Assembly: GCA_045627385.1 (NCBI GenBank)
Contig: JAZQNO010000015.1
Location: forward strand, 1-41,876
Direction of reading: 5' to 3'
Source: UBA1757 sp045627385
Lineage (GTDB): Bacteria > Bacteroidota > Bacteroidia > Bacteroidales > UBA1402
Length of the DNA: 41,876 bases
Of this stretch, positions 17,613 to 25,763 are shown piece by piece. Each line of letters opens with the position of its first letter. Position 1 is the stretch's first letter. Under the pieces are notes generated by a model. That model did no database searches and was not told where the DNA came from. It was given only the letters and a program-made list of their open reading frames with translations. Made by a program: the position numbers and the translations under genes.

Positions 17613-17645
17613 TTTGTCATTTCCCCGAAATTCACACTATTTTTG
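17613..17645 (+). promoter_or_regulatory. glgB promoter (-33 TTTG, -7 TATTTTTG)
   Basis: TTTG at 17613-17616 and TATTTTTG at 17638-17645 are separated by 21 bases. The -7 box ends 26 bases before the glgB start. Confidence 0.75.
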
Positions 17646-17671
17646 CAACATTTCCGAGTTAAAGAAACAGT

Positions 17672-19693
17672 ATGGCTACCGACCGGACATTGGAAATATT
17701 GAAAATCGACCCGTGGCTGGCTCCCTACGAGGGCGTCATCCGTGACAGATACGACTATGCTCTGAGACGTGAACAGGAATTGACTCAGGGAAAGAGCCTC
17801 TCTGAGTTTGCCAACGGCTATCAGTATTTCGGTCTTCATTTTCAGGACAATCGTTGGGTTTTCCGCGAATGGGCGCCCAATGCGACGGCCGTATGCCTTC
17901 TGTGCGACAGCAACCGTTGGCAGAAAGACGAACACTATTCGCTTTTGCGCAAGGCCGATGGCGTTTGGGAAGTCGTTCTTCCCGCGAATGCTCTCCATCA
18001 TAATGAACATTACAAACTTTTGGTCGAGTGGGATGGCGGTCAGGGCGAACGCATTCCGGCATGGGCCCAGCGCGTGGTCCAGGATCCTGTCACGTACGTC
18101 TTTTCGGCTCAGGTTTGGACTCCCGAGAAACCTTATCGCTTCCGTCATCGGAAATTTCTTCCCAAACGCAATCCGCTTCTCATTTACGAATGCCATATCG
18201 GCATGGCTCAGGAAGAAGAGAAGGTTGGCACCTACGACGAGTTCCGCCGTCTTGTGCTCCCGCGTGTGGCAGCCGACGGATACAACGCCATTCAGATAAT
18301 GGCCATTCAGGAACATCCCTATTACGGCTCTTTCGGATATCACGTCTCCAGTTTCTTTGCGCCCTCATCCCGTTTCGGCACTCCCGAAGAGCTCAAGCAA
18401 CTCATCGACGACGCCCACGGATACGGCATTTCTGTCATTATGGACATTGTCCATTCACATGCCGTCAAGAACACCCTGGAAGGCTTGGGCCTTTTCGCCG
18501 GAGATCCCGGCCAGTATTTCTACAATGACGGCCGCCGCGAACACCCGGCTTGGGATTCGCTCTGCTTCGATTACGGCCGCTCCGAAGTGGTGCATTTCCT
18601 TTTGTCCAACTGCAAATACTGGCTCGAAGAATTCCAATTCGACGGTTTCCGTTTCGATGGGGTGACTTCCATGATTTATTGGAGTCACGGCATCGGAGAC
18701 ACTTTCGGCTCCTATGACGATTATTTCGGAGGGAATGCCAATGGAGACGCCATCTGTTATCTGACGTTGGCTAACAAACTGATACACGAACTCAATCCAA
18801 AAGCCGTCACCATTGCCGAAGAGGTCAGCGGAATGCCCGGTCTGGCCGCTCCTTTCGAAGACGGAGGTATAGGCTTCGATTACCGCATGGCGATGGGCAT
18901 TCCCGATTATTGGATTAAAATCATCAAGGAAAAATCCGATGAAGATTGGAAACCCGGTCCGATTCTGTGGGAACTGACCAATCACCGTCCCGAGGAGCGT
19001 ACCATCAGTTACGCCGAGAGCCACGATCAGGCTCTGGTAGGCGACAAAACCATCATATTCAGATTGATAGATGCCGAGATGTATTGGCACATGAATGTCG
19101 GTGACAGCAACTTCACGGTGGATCGGGGCATAGCGCTTCACAAAATCATCCGGCTGTTGACTGCCTCGTCCATCAATGGCGGCTATCTCAATTTCATGGG
19201 AAACGAGTTCGGGCATCCGGAATGGATCGATTTTCCGCGAGAAGGGAATGGCTATTCCTGCAAGTACGCCCGCCGTCAGTGGAGTCTTCCCGACAATGGA
19301 CTGCTCAAGTACAAGTACCTGCTGGCTTTCGATCAGGCCATGCTGTCTGTCCTGTCACTGGAGAAGACCTTCCAGAAGCAGCTTTTGAAGACGCGTTGCA
19401 TCAACGACGACGACCAAGTGCTCGCTTTCCAGAGAGGCAAACTGCTGTTTGTGTTCAATTTGAGTCCCAACCGTTCCTATACGGACTATGGCATCATGGT
19501 TCCGAGAGGAGGCTATCGGATGGTGCTGTCCACCGACAGTATCTGTTACGGCGGCAACGGACTGGTCAACGAGTCGCAGGAGCATTACACGCTCGGGCGT
19601 CCTGTGCGCGAAAATCGGGAGACATTGGGTTGTCTTTCCTTATATATACCGGCTCGTACCGGTATGGTTTTCCAATTGAAAAAGACAGACTGA
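17672..19693 (+). CDS. glgB: 1,4-alpha-glucan branching enzyme (eukaryote-like GH13 type)
   Basis: 673 residues. Forms alpha-1,6 branches in glycogen. An N-terminal helix segment and a CBM48 domain ('RWVFREWAPNATAVCLLCD', about 50-150) precede the GH13 barrel. Catalytic residues are visible: nucleophile Asp329 (FRFDGVTSM), acid/base Glu383 (IAEEVSG) and the His451-Asp452 pair (AESHDQALVG). The 'PWLAPYEGVIRDRYDYA' start and 'YWSHGIG' loop are the features of the eukaryotic/Bacteroidetes branch and not of E. coli GlgB. The other glycogen genes are not in the window. One base separates its stop from the AraC-type regulator gene, so both are cotranscribed. Confidence 0.96.
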   Translation: MATDRTLEILKIDPWLAPYEGVIRDRYDYALRREQELTQGKSLSEFANGYQYFGLHFQDNRWVFREWAPNATAVCLLCDSNRWQKDEHYSLLRKADGVWEVVLPANALHHNEHYKLLVEWDGGQGERIPAWAQRVVQDPVTYVFSAQVWTPEKPYRFRHRKFLPKRNPLLIYECHIGMAQEEEKVGTYDEFRRLVLPRVAADGYNAIQIMAIQEHPYYGSFGYHVSSFFAPSSRFGTPEELKQLIDDAHGYGISVIMDIVHSHAVKNTLEGLGLFAGDPGQYFYNDGRREHPAWDSLCFDYGRSEVVHFLLSNCKYWLEEFQFDGFRFDGVTSMIYWSHGIGDTFGSYDDYFGGNANGDAICYLTLANKLIHELNPKAVTIAEEVSGMPGLAAPFEDGGIGFDYRMAMGIPDYWIKIIKEKSDEDWKPGPILWELTNHRPEERTISYAESHDQALVGDKTIIFRLIDAEMYWHMNVGDSNFTVDRGIALHKIIRLLTASSINGGYLNFMGNEFGHPEWIDFPREGNGYSCKYARRQWSLPDNGLLKYKYLLAFDQAMLSVLSLEKTFQKQLLKTRCINDDDQVLAFQRGKLLFVFNLSPNRSYTDYGIMVPRGGYRMVLSTDSICYGGNGLVNESQEHYTLGRPVRENRETLGCLSLYIPARTGMVFQLKKTD

Positions 19694-19694
19694 C

Positions 19695-20897
19695 ATGAAG
19701 ATTGCATTGATGTTTTCGTTTCCGTCTCTCGTTCTGCTTCTTTGGGTTGTGATGATATGGGTCAAGGAACCGCGGGCCATCAAGGCTCAGAGGATGATGG
19801 CCGTCACCATGCTGATTCTGGGTATCTCGATTGTGCTTTATGCCCAGTACTTCAATCAGAAATTAAGCATGCCTTTTCTAGTCGATGTCCTGTTTCTCTG
19901 CGTCTCCGTCTTCGTCGCACCTTCCTATGTCCTCTTTATCAGGTCGCTGACATCCCTTAACGGCTTGCAGAAGAAAGACTGGCTAGCTTTTATCCCTTCC
20001 ATCGTCTTCGTCCTCTTCATCTTGGCCATTGTCATTTCGATGACGCCCATCGACAAGTATTGTTATGTGAAATCGGCCCTGTTTGACCGGCCGATGGCCA
20101 TTCCTAATTCAAGACCTTTCCAACTAATGTGCTTTATCGAAAAATGGGGCTTCAATGTCTTCATTGCGCTCGACGTGCTGATTATACTCGTGTGGGGAGA
20201 TAATAAAATCAGCAAGTATCACGAAATGCTTGAAAACTACTATGCTACGACAGAAGGCAAATCGATTACGACTGGTCGTATCATATCGATATGTACCATT
20301 CTTATCGCTCCTGTAGGCATAGCCGCCGTGCTGATGGTTGAGAGCGGCTTCGGTATCGAAAACAATTTGTTCACGCTGTATTTCACCATGATAGAGTGTC
20401 TGCTGGCCTTTATGATCGGATACTACAACTATCAGCTGACCTATTCGGCAGAGCAGTTGTCCGAGATGCTTTCGGAAGATGAGCACCGTCATCCTGTGCA
20501 AACCGTTGCGACCAACGCAGAAATCGCGTCGGCTGATATGCTCAATTCTCAGTATACGCAGATCAACCTCCGTTTGAAGAATGTGATGGAAAACGACAAG
20601 GTCTTCCTCAACCCGGATCTGTCCATCATGACTTTGTCTGAGCTTTTGGGCACGAACCGCACCTATCTTTCCAGGGTGATCCATTTCAATTATGACGCCA
20701 ACTTTTCGACCTATATCAACAATCTGCGCATCAATTACGCCTTGAAACTTTTATCCGAAACTGAACCGGGAAAGATGCAGATCAAGGAACTGGCGGCTGA
20801 GTGCGGTTATCGTTCTTTGTCATCTTTTCATCGAAATTTCTTCGACATTACGGGCTTGACGCCGGCGACATGGTTGGCAAGGAATCGAAATGCGTGA
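19695..20897 (+). CDS. AraC-family regulator with N-terminal membrane domain
   Basis: 400 residues. Residues 1-250 contain about seven transmembrane helices; a hydrophilic linker follows (250-285), and the C-terminal 100 residues are an AraC/HTH_18 DNA-binding domain ('LSIMTLSELLGTNRTYLSRVIH' first helix-turn-helix, 'MQIKELAAECGYRSLSSFHRNF' second). It should bind DNA while anchored in the inner membrane and sense an unknown signal. It directly follows glgB (gap 1 base), so a tie to glycogen or carbohydrate status is likely but unproven. Direct repeats just after its stop and a dyad before glgB are candidate targets. A paralogous membrane module without HTH lies on the other side of glgB. Confidence 0.9.
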   Translation: MKIALMFSFPSLVLLLWVVMIWVKEPRAIKAQRMMAVTMLILGISIVLYAQYFNQKLSMPFLVDVLFLCVSVFVAPSYVLFIRSLTSLNGLQKKDWLAFIPSIVFVLFILAIVISMTPIDKYCYVKSALFDRPMAIPNSRPFQLMCFIEKWGFNVFIALDVLIILVWGDNKISKYHEMLENYYATTEGKSITTGRIISICTILIAPVGIAAVLMVESGFGIENNLFTLYFTMIECLLAFMIGYYNYQLTYSAEQLSEMLSEDEHRHPVQTVATNAEIASADMLNSQYTQINLRLKNVMENDKVFLNPDLSIMTLSELLGTNRTYLSRVIHFNYDANFSTYINNLRINYALKLLSETEPGKMQIKELAAECGYRSLSSFHRNFFDITGLTPATWLARNRNA

Positions 20898-20932
20898 TTG
20901 CAAATATCTGAAATTCAGTTAATTGCAAATAT
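20897..20932. repeat. Direct repeat ATTGCAAATAT x2 with central palindrome
   Basis: ATTGCAAATAT occurs at 20897-20907 and 20922-20932, a period of 25 bases. Between the copies lies the perfect palindrome CTGAA-A-TTCAG (20908-20918). A partial third copy (ATTGCGTTTT) begins at 20942. The first copy starts at the last base of the regulator's stop codon. Possible AraC-type binding sites for the next gene; not proven. Confidence 0.5.
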
Positions 20933-20990
20933 GGAAAAGAAATTGCGTTTTTGAATGCCCTAAAATCATGAGGTTATAGTATTCTGTGCA

Positions 20991-20998
20991 TACTTTTG
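20991..20998 (+). promoter_or_regulatory. -7 promoter element for the 198-aa protein gene
   Basis: TACTTTTG matches TAnnTTTG. It lies 24 bases ahead of the ATG at 21023 and rules out the earlier TTG start at 20996, which falls inside the box. Confidence 0.6.
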
Positions 20999-21022
20999 CG
21001 CTGTGTTTCACGCAGTAATGAT

Positions 21023-21619
21023 ATGCAACAGAATCTGAAGACCGCAACCATCGTCATTATCATCGCAGCGTGTGCCTACCTGTTGGGCATACTTGTGACC
21101 GGTCCGTCACAGTTACGCCATTCCGATGAGGGAACTGAATTCCCCATTGAAATGGTGGCGAACTCCGACATGATGGCGCAGTTTTTCGGAACTGTCTCTC
21201 AAGACGCATACAGTGGTCTGCAAGACAAATACAGAAATCTCGACGGCATGAGCATCGCCACGATGAAGGGTTTGGAGTGCGACCTCTGCAAGTATGTGCT
21301 CACGCAATCCATAACGGGTGGCAATCCCGAATACGCCAAGAGGATCAAGAAACTGAAGAAAGATATCAATGCGGTCAATTTCTTGAAATTGCCAGAAAAA
21401 CAATGGGTGACGGATTCCATCAATGCCGACTTCGCCGCCATGTTCGGTGAGGAAAACCGTTTGGTGAAGACCTGTGGCGTCTTTGCCGTCTATTCTCCCG
21501 ACAGTTCGTGCCTCAGTACGCTTGTCTACTATTCCCCTGTCGATTACCTTCTGTATGAGTATTTGGGTGACATTGAGAGCGATGCTCTGTCGATTCTGAA
21601 ACAGAACTCTCTTGAATGA
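21023..21619 (+). CDS. Unknown single-pass membrane or secreted protein
   Basis: 198 residues, no family recognised. One hydrophobic segment near the N-terminus (about residues 8-27, 'TATIVIIIAACAYLLGILV') is either a signal anchor or an uncleaved signal; the rest is soluble and should face the periplasm. There is a Cys-x-x-Cys pair (LECDLCKYV) and two further cysteines near the C-terminus (KTCGVF, SSCLST), so disulfides are possible. The start at 21023 is set by the promoter box upstream. The gene overlaps or nearly touches the methyltransferase gene downstream, suggesting cotranscription, and is preceded by a repeat-rich gap behind the AraC-type regulator. Confidence 0.65.
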   Translation: MQQNLKTATIVIIIAACAYLLGILVTGPSQLRHSDEGTEFPIEMVANSDMMAQFFGTVSQDAYSGLQDKYRNLDGMSIATMKGLECDLCKYVLTQSITGGNPEYAKRIKKLKKDINAVNFLKLPEKQWVTDSINADFAAMFGEENRLVKTCGVFAVYSPDSSCLSTLVYYSPVDYLLYEYLGDIESDALSILKQNSLE

Positions 21620-21629
21620 ACCTTTCAAG

Positions 21630-22886
21630 ATGCACGAAGCCGAACGTCAATACGTCCAAGAGCATCTTCAAGATGAGGTGGCCGCTCTGGCCTTGAAACT
21701 GAAAACGTCCGACACTTTCGATGCCCGATGGGTCCTTCAGCAGATTTCTGCCCGACAGACCATTCGTCAGAAATTGCCCGACTGGTATGCCAATGCGCAG
21801 TTGGAGTTCCCCTCAAGCCTGCCTTTGGAACAGTGCTCCTCACAAACGGCTGCCCGTTTCAAACTGGATGTTCTTCGTGATTTTCTCCGTAGAATTTCCG
21901 ATGAAAACGGCGAAATCGCATACCCTAACCGCAACCTTTCCGGGGCCGACCTGACCGGAGGCCTTGGTGTCGACGCTTCTTGTCTGTCGGAAGCCTTTGT
22001 CCGATACGATTACGTGGAGCGGCAGTCTTCCTTGTGCGCTTTGGCCCAATCGAATTTCGCCGTTTTGGACAAGCGTCACATCCGAGTCATCAACGGAGAA
22101 GCCGAAGACTATCTTTCGCAAATGGAAGGCCCCCTCGATTTCATTTACCTCGATCCTGCCCGCCGCGACGATGTCGGCCGCAAAGTGGCCGCGCTTGCCG
22201 ACTGCTCACCCGACGTGTCGGCCTTGGCTCCGCAACTTCTGAAAAAGGCTCGGGCCGTTATGCTGAAACTCTCCCCGATGCTCGATCTCTCCCTGGCCGT
22301 CCGCAGTCTGCCTTCGGTGGCCGAGGTCTTCGTGGTCTCTGTCGACAACGACTGCAAGGAAATGCTTTTGCTGCTGTCATCCTGCTTGAATATCGGAAAC
22401 ATACCGGTGAAAACGGTGAATTTCCGCAAATCGAAGCCGACTCAGACCTACTGTTTCGATTTGAACGGAGAAAATCAGGCAATGGTTTCCTATACGGCCT
22501 GTTTGGGGAAATACCTCTACGAACCCAATGCGGCCGTCATGAAGGCCGGAGCCTTCAAAAGCCTCACGCGTGATTTTCCTGTGCAGGCTCTGCATCCCAA
22601 CAGCCACCTCTACACTTCTGCGCAATACGTGGAAGACTTTCCTGGAAAAATCTTCGATATCATCGGCATTTTTCCGCCTTCCGCCAAGTCGAGCCGACAG
22701 TTTTTGAAGCGGCAGGGCCGGCTGAATGTGAGCGTCCGCAATTATCCGTCTTCACCTGCTGAAATCCTCAAGGCGTTGGGTATAAAAGAAGGTGGTGACA
22801 AGCAGTTGTTTGCCACCACCTTGAACGATGAAAGTCATATCTGGCTTCTGTGCGCTCAATCTTCTGCGCCGAATTCCATCAGATAA
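21630..22886 (+). CDS. SAM-dependent methyltransferase with THUMP-like C-terminal domain
   Basis: 418 residues from the ATG at 21630. An N-terminal helical region is followed by a Rossmann methyltransferase core with motif I 'ADLTGGLGVDASCLSEAF' and a catalytic-type 'LDFIYLDPARRDD' loop, the DPAR form seen in RNA/DNA base methyltransferases. The C-terminal 100 residues ('LTRDFPVQALHPNSHLYTS' to 'THLWLLC'-like end) match the THUMP-like domain that follows this core in Bacteroidetes. The target, probably a structured RNA, is unknown. The start is not certain: an ATGA overlap with the previous stop at 21616 is in a different frame. The 3' end overlaps the convergent prfB gene by 31 bases. Confidence 0.85.
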   Translation: MHEAERQYVQEHLQDEVAALALKLKTSDTFDARWVLQQISARQTIRQKLPDWYANAQLEFPSSLPLEQCSSQTAARFKLDVLRDFLRRISDENGEIAYPNRNLSGADLTGGLGVDASCLSEAFVRYDYVERQSSLCALAQSNFAVLDKRHIRVINGEAEDYLSQMEGPLDFIYLDPARRDDVGRKVAALADCSPDVSALAPQLLKKARAVMLKLSPMLDLSLAVRSLPSVAEVFVVSVDNDCKEMLLLLSSCLNIGNIPVKTVNFRKSKPTQTYCFDLNGENQAMVSYTACLGKYLYEPNAAVMKAGAFKSLTRDFPVQALHPNSHLYTSAQYVEDFPGKIFDIIGIFPPSAKSSRQFLKRQGRLNVSVRNYPSSPAEILKALGIKEGGDKQLFATTLNDESHIWLLCAQSSAPNSIR

Positions 22887-23969
22887 GCCTTGATGAAGTC
22901 GTCCAGACCGCCGTCCATGACCGCTTGGACGTTTGAGGTCTGATAATTGGTCCGATGGTCCTTCACGCGGCGGTCGTCGAACACGTAACTGCGGATCTGC
23001 GAACCCCACTCGATTTTCTTTTTTCCGGCCTCCACTTTGGCCACAGCCAGACGGCGTTTTTCCAGTTCCAGCTCGTAAAGCTGCGAACGGAGCAGACGCA
23101 GGGCCTTTTCGCGGTTTTTGGGCTGGTCGCGGGTTTCGGTGTTTTCGATGACGATTTCATCGGGCTGGTTGGTGATCGGATTGACGAACTTGTAATGGAG
23201 ACGGACGCCCGATTCCACCTTGTTCACATTCTGTCCGCCGGCACCCGAACTGCGGAAGGTGTCCCAACTGATGTTGGCCTGTTGGACTTCGATTTCGATG
23301 GTGTCGTCGATAAGAGGCACCACGAAAACCGAACTGAAAGAGGTCATCCGTTTGCCCTGGGCGTTGTAGGGCGAAACGCGGACCAGACGGTGGACACCGT
23401 TCTCACATTTCAGATATCCGTAGGCAAAATCGCCTTCCACGGTCATCGAGGCGGTCTTGATGCCGGCATCGTCGCCGTCCTGCCAGTTGGTGACGGAATA
23501 TTTGTAGCCGTGGCTGTCGCAATAGCACTGGTACATGCGGAACAGCATTTCGGCCCAGTCCTGACTTTCCGTTCCGCCGGCACCTGCATTGACTTTGAGC
23601 ACTGCACCGAGTTTGTCTTCCTCGTGGCGCAGCATATTCTTCATTTCCAGAGCTTCCACCTTTTTGAGAGCGGAATCGTAGGTGCGGTCGAACTCCTCTT
23701 CGGAAATGGCCTCTTCCTTGAAGAAATCGGCTGCCAAAGACAGTTCTTCAGTGGCCGATTCCACGATTTGGTAGGCGGTTATCCACGATTTTATCTCTTT
23801 GATTTTGCGCATTTGCACTTCGGCGGCTTTGGGGTCGTCCCAAAATCCGGCCGCCTGTGTTTTGGCTTCTTCTTCAGCAAGGACGGACATCTTTCCATCG
23901 ATGTCAAAGATACCTCCTCAGCGCGTGCTCGCGCTCCTGAACTTCTTTAATCTGTTCGGTCGTAATCAT
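22856..23969 (-). CDS. prfB: Peptide chain release factor 2 with programmed +1 frameshift
   Basis: The product is 370 residues made from two frames. Codons 1-21 run from the ATG at 23969 (MITTEQIKEVQEREHALRRYL) to an in-frame TGA at 23906-23904. After a +1 shift translation continues as DIDGK and then 344 more residues. The tripeptide region and GGQ motif (SGAGGQNVNKVES) are present. RF2 releases peptides at UGA and UAA; low RF2 favours the shift, so the gene is self-regulated. A conventional gene caller would report only the second part from an ATG at 23890. The 3' end overlaps the methyltransferase gene tail to tail. Confidence 0.95.
23903..23918 (-). promoter_or_regulatory. prfB programmed frameshift site
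   Basis: On the minus strand the mRNA reads AGGAGG-TAT-CTTTGAC: a stimulatory Shine-Dalgarno (23918-23913), three bases, then the slippery CTT followed by TGA and C. This is the same arrangement as the classical RF2 site. Confidence 0.95.
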
Positions 23970-24000
23970 AAGGGTTAATTTAAATTGGCGATAGCGGATG

Positions 24001-24008
24001 CAAAGATA
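24001..24008 (-). promoter_or_regulatory. -7 promoter element for prfB
   Basis: Minus-strand TATCTTTG, 32 bases ahead of the RF2 start at 23969; supports the upstream start of the two-frame gene. Confidence 0.6.
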
Positions 24009-24043
24009 AGCATTTTGTCGAGAAGATTCTTTTTCTGACTGAA

Positions 24044-24074
24044 TTGGCGGAAAGTCGACAAATTTGTATTTTTG
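24044..24074 (+). promoter_or_regulatory. Promoter of acyl-CoA ligase gene
   Basis: TTG at 24044-24046 and TATTTTTG at 24067-24074 are 20 bases apart. The -7 box ends 43 bases before the ATG at 24117. Confidence 0.7.
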
Positions 24075-24116
24075 AGGCCGGAAAATTAAAAAGCGTGTCC
24101 ATAAACCGAACAGACG

Positions 24117-25763
24117 ATGAACAAACACTTTCTCACATATTTGGAGGATTCGGTCAAGTCTTTTTGGAATAGCCCTGTCGTGACCGATTACGACAATGGC
24201 CGTACGCTCTCGTACGGTCAGTTTGCCAACGAAATATACCGCCTTCATGTTCTTTTCCAGTTACTTGGATTGAAAAAAGGCGACAAGGTGGCTCTTTGCA
24301 GCAGCAACTGCGCCAATTGGGCGCTCAGTTTCATGGCCGTTTCGACTTACGAAGGCGTGGTCGTGTCGATTCTCCCCGATTTCCAGCCCGAAAGCATTCA
24401 GAAACTGGTCAATCATTCCGAAGCCAAATTGCTGATAGCCAGCCAGCGTATCTGGCAGAATCTCGACTTCCAACAGATGCCGGGCCTTTCGGCCGTTCTC
24501 CACATCGGTGATTTTTCCCTTCTCGCCACTTCGGAGGCCTCCTTGTCGGAAGCGTTCGCACAGTGGGATGAAAAGTTCAAAGAAGCGTATCCCAAGGGGA
24601 TCGCCGCCGCCGATGTCTCTTTCCCCACCGACAATTGGGACGACTTGTGCCTGATCAACTACACTTCGGGCACGACCAGCGTTCCCAAAGGTGTGATGTT
24701 GTCGTATCGGAGCATCAGCAGCAACACGCAGTACGGACAGGACAACATTCCGACCCGTCCGGGCGATACGCTCCTTTCGATGCTGCCCTTGGCCCACATG
24801 TTCGGTCTGGCTTTCGAATTCATTTATCCGATGGCCGGCGGTTGCCATATCTATTTCCTCAACCGCACACCTTCGCCCAAGATTCTTCTGGCGGCGCTCA
24901 AGGACGTGAAGCCATATCTGGTGCTCACCGTGCCCCTTGTCATCGAAAAGATCTTCAAGAATGCCGTATTCCCGGCCATTCACAAACCCTTGATGCGTGT
25001 GCTGTGGAATATCCCCGGCATCAACTGCATCATCCGCAGGAAACTGCGCGAAAAACTCCTGTCCACTTTCGGCGGAAAACTGCGCGTGCTGATTATCGGC
25101 GGAGCGGCTCTGTCGGGTGAGGTGGAAGACTGTCTGAAAGCCATAAGATTCCCTTATACCGTAGGTTATGGCATGACCGAGTGCGGTCCCATCATTGGCT
25201 ACTGCGATTGGAAGGAATTCCGCAAGAAATCCTGCGGTCAGGCTGTCGACCGTATGGAAGTCCGCATCGATTCGGCCCGTCCGGACAAGGAAGTCGGCGA
25301 AATTCTGGTCAGGGGCGCCAATGTGATGATGGGCTACTATAAAAACGAAGAAGCCACCCGGGCCGTTTTCAAAGACGGCTGGATGTGCACGGGCGATATG
25401 GGCATCATCGATTCCAAAGGCAATATATTCATCAAAGGCCGTTGCAAGAACATGCTGCTTGGCGCTTCGGGTCAGAACATTTATCCTGAAGAGATTGAAG
25501 ACAAGCTCAACACCCTTCCGATGGTGGTGGAATCGATTGTCGTACAGCGTGACGATCGTCTGGTGGGCCTGGTGTTCCCCGATTATGACGCGGCCAAGAA
25601 AGAAGGCCTGGACTCCGAGGGTCTGGCCGCTCTGATGCAGCAGAATGCGGAACGGCTCAACCGGATGTTGCCGGCGTACAGCCGCATCCACAAAATCGAA
25701 TTGGTTGAAAAGGAGTTTGAGAAAACGCCCAAGCGCAGCATCAAACGTTTCCTTTACCGTTGA
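24117..25763 (+). CDS. AMP-forming long-chain acyl-CoA ligase
   Basis: 548 residues. Adenylate-forming (ANL) enzyme: P-loop 'INYTSGTTSVPKGVMLSYR' (about 180-198), 'GYGMTECGPIIGY' (A5 region), 'TGDMGIIDSKGNIFIKGRCKNM' (A7/A8 hinge) and the C-terminal catalytic lysine in 'KTPKRSIKRFLY'. It activates a carboxylate, most likely a long-chain fatty acid, to acyl-AMP and then acyl-CoA; the chain length preference cannot be read from the sequence. It is shorter than eukaryotic ligases and of the FadD/AAE type common in Bacteroidetes. Its end overlaps the convergent 991-aa gene by 10 bases. Confidence 0.9.
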   Translation: MNKHFLTYLEDSVKSFWNSPVVTDYDNGRTLSYGQFANEIYRLHVLFQLLGLKKGDKVALCSSNCANWALSFMAVSTYEGVVVSILPDFQPESIQKLVNHSEAKLLIASQRIWQNLDFQQMPGLSAVLHIGDFSLLATSEASLSEAFAQWDEKFKEAYPKGIAAADVSFPTDNWDDLCLINYTSGTTSVPKGVMLSYRSISSNTQYGQDNIPTRPGDTLLSMLPLAHMFGLAFEFIYPMAGGCHIYFLNRTPSPKILLAALKDVKPYLVLTVPLVIEKIFKNAVFPAIHKPLMRVLWNIPGINCIIRRKLREKLLSTFGGKLRVLIIGGAALSGEVEDCLKAIRFPYTVGYGMTECGPIIGYCDWKEFRKKSCGQAVDRMEVRIDSARPDKEVGEILVRGANVMMGYYKNEEATRAVFKDGWMCTGDMGIIDSKGNIFIKGRCKNMLLGASGQNIYPEEIEDKLNTLPMVVESIVVQRDDRLVGLVFPDYDAAKKEGLDSEGLAALMQQNAERLNRMLPAYSRIHKIELVEKEFEKTPKRSIKRFLYR

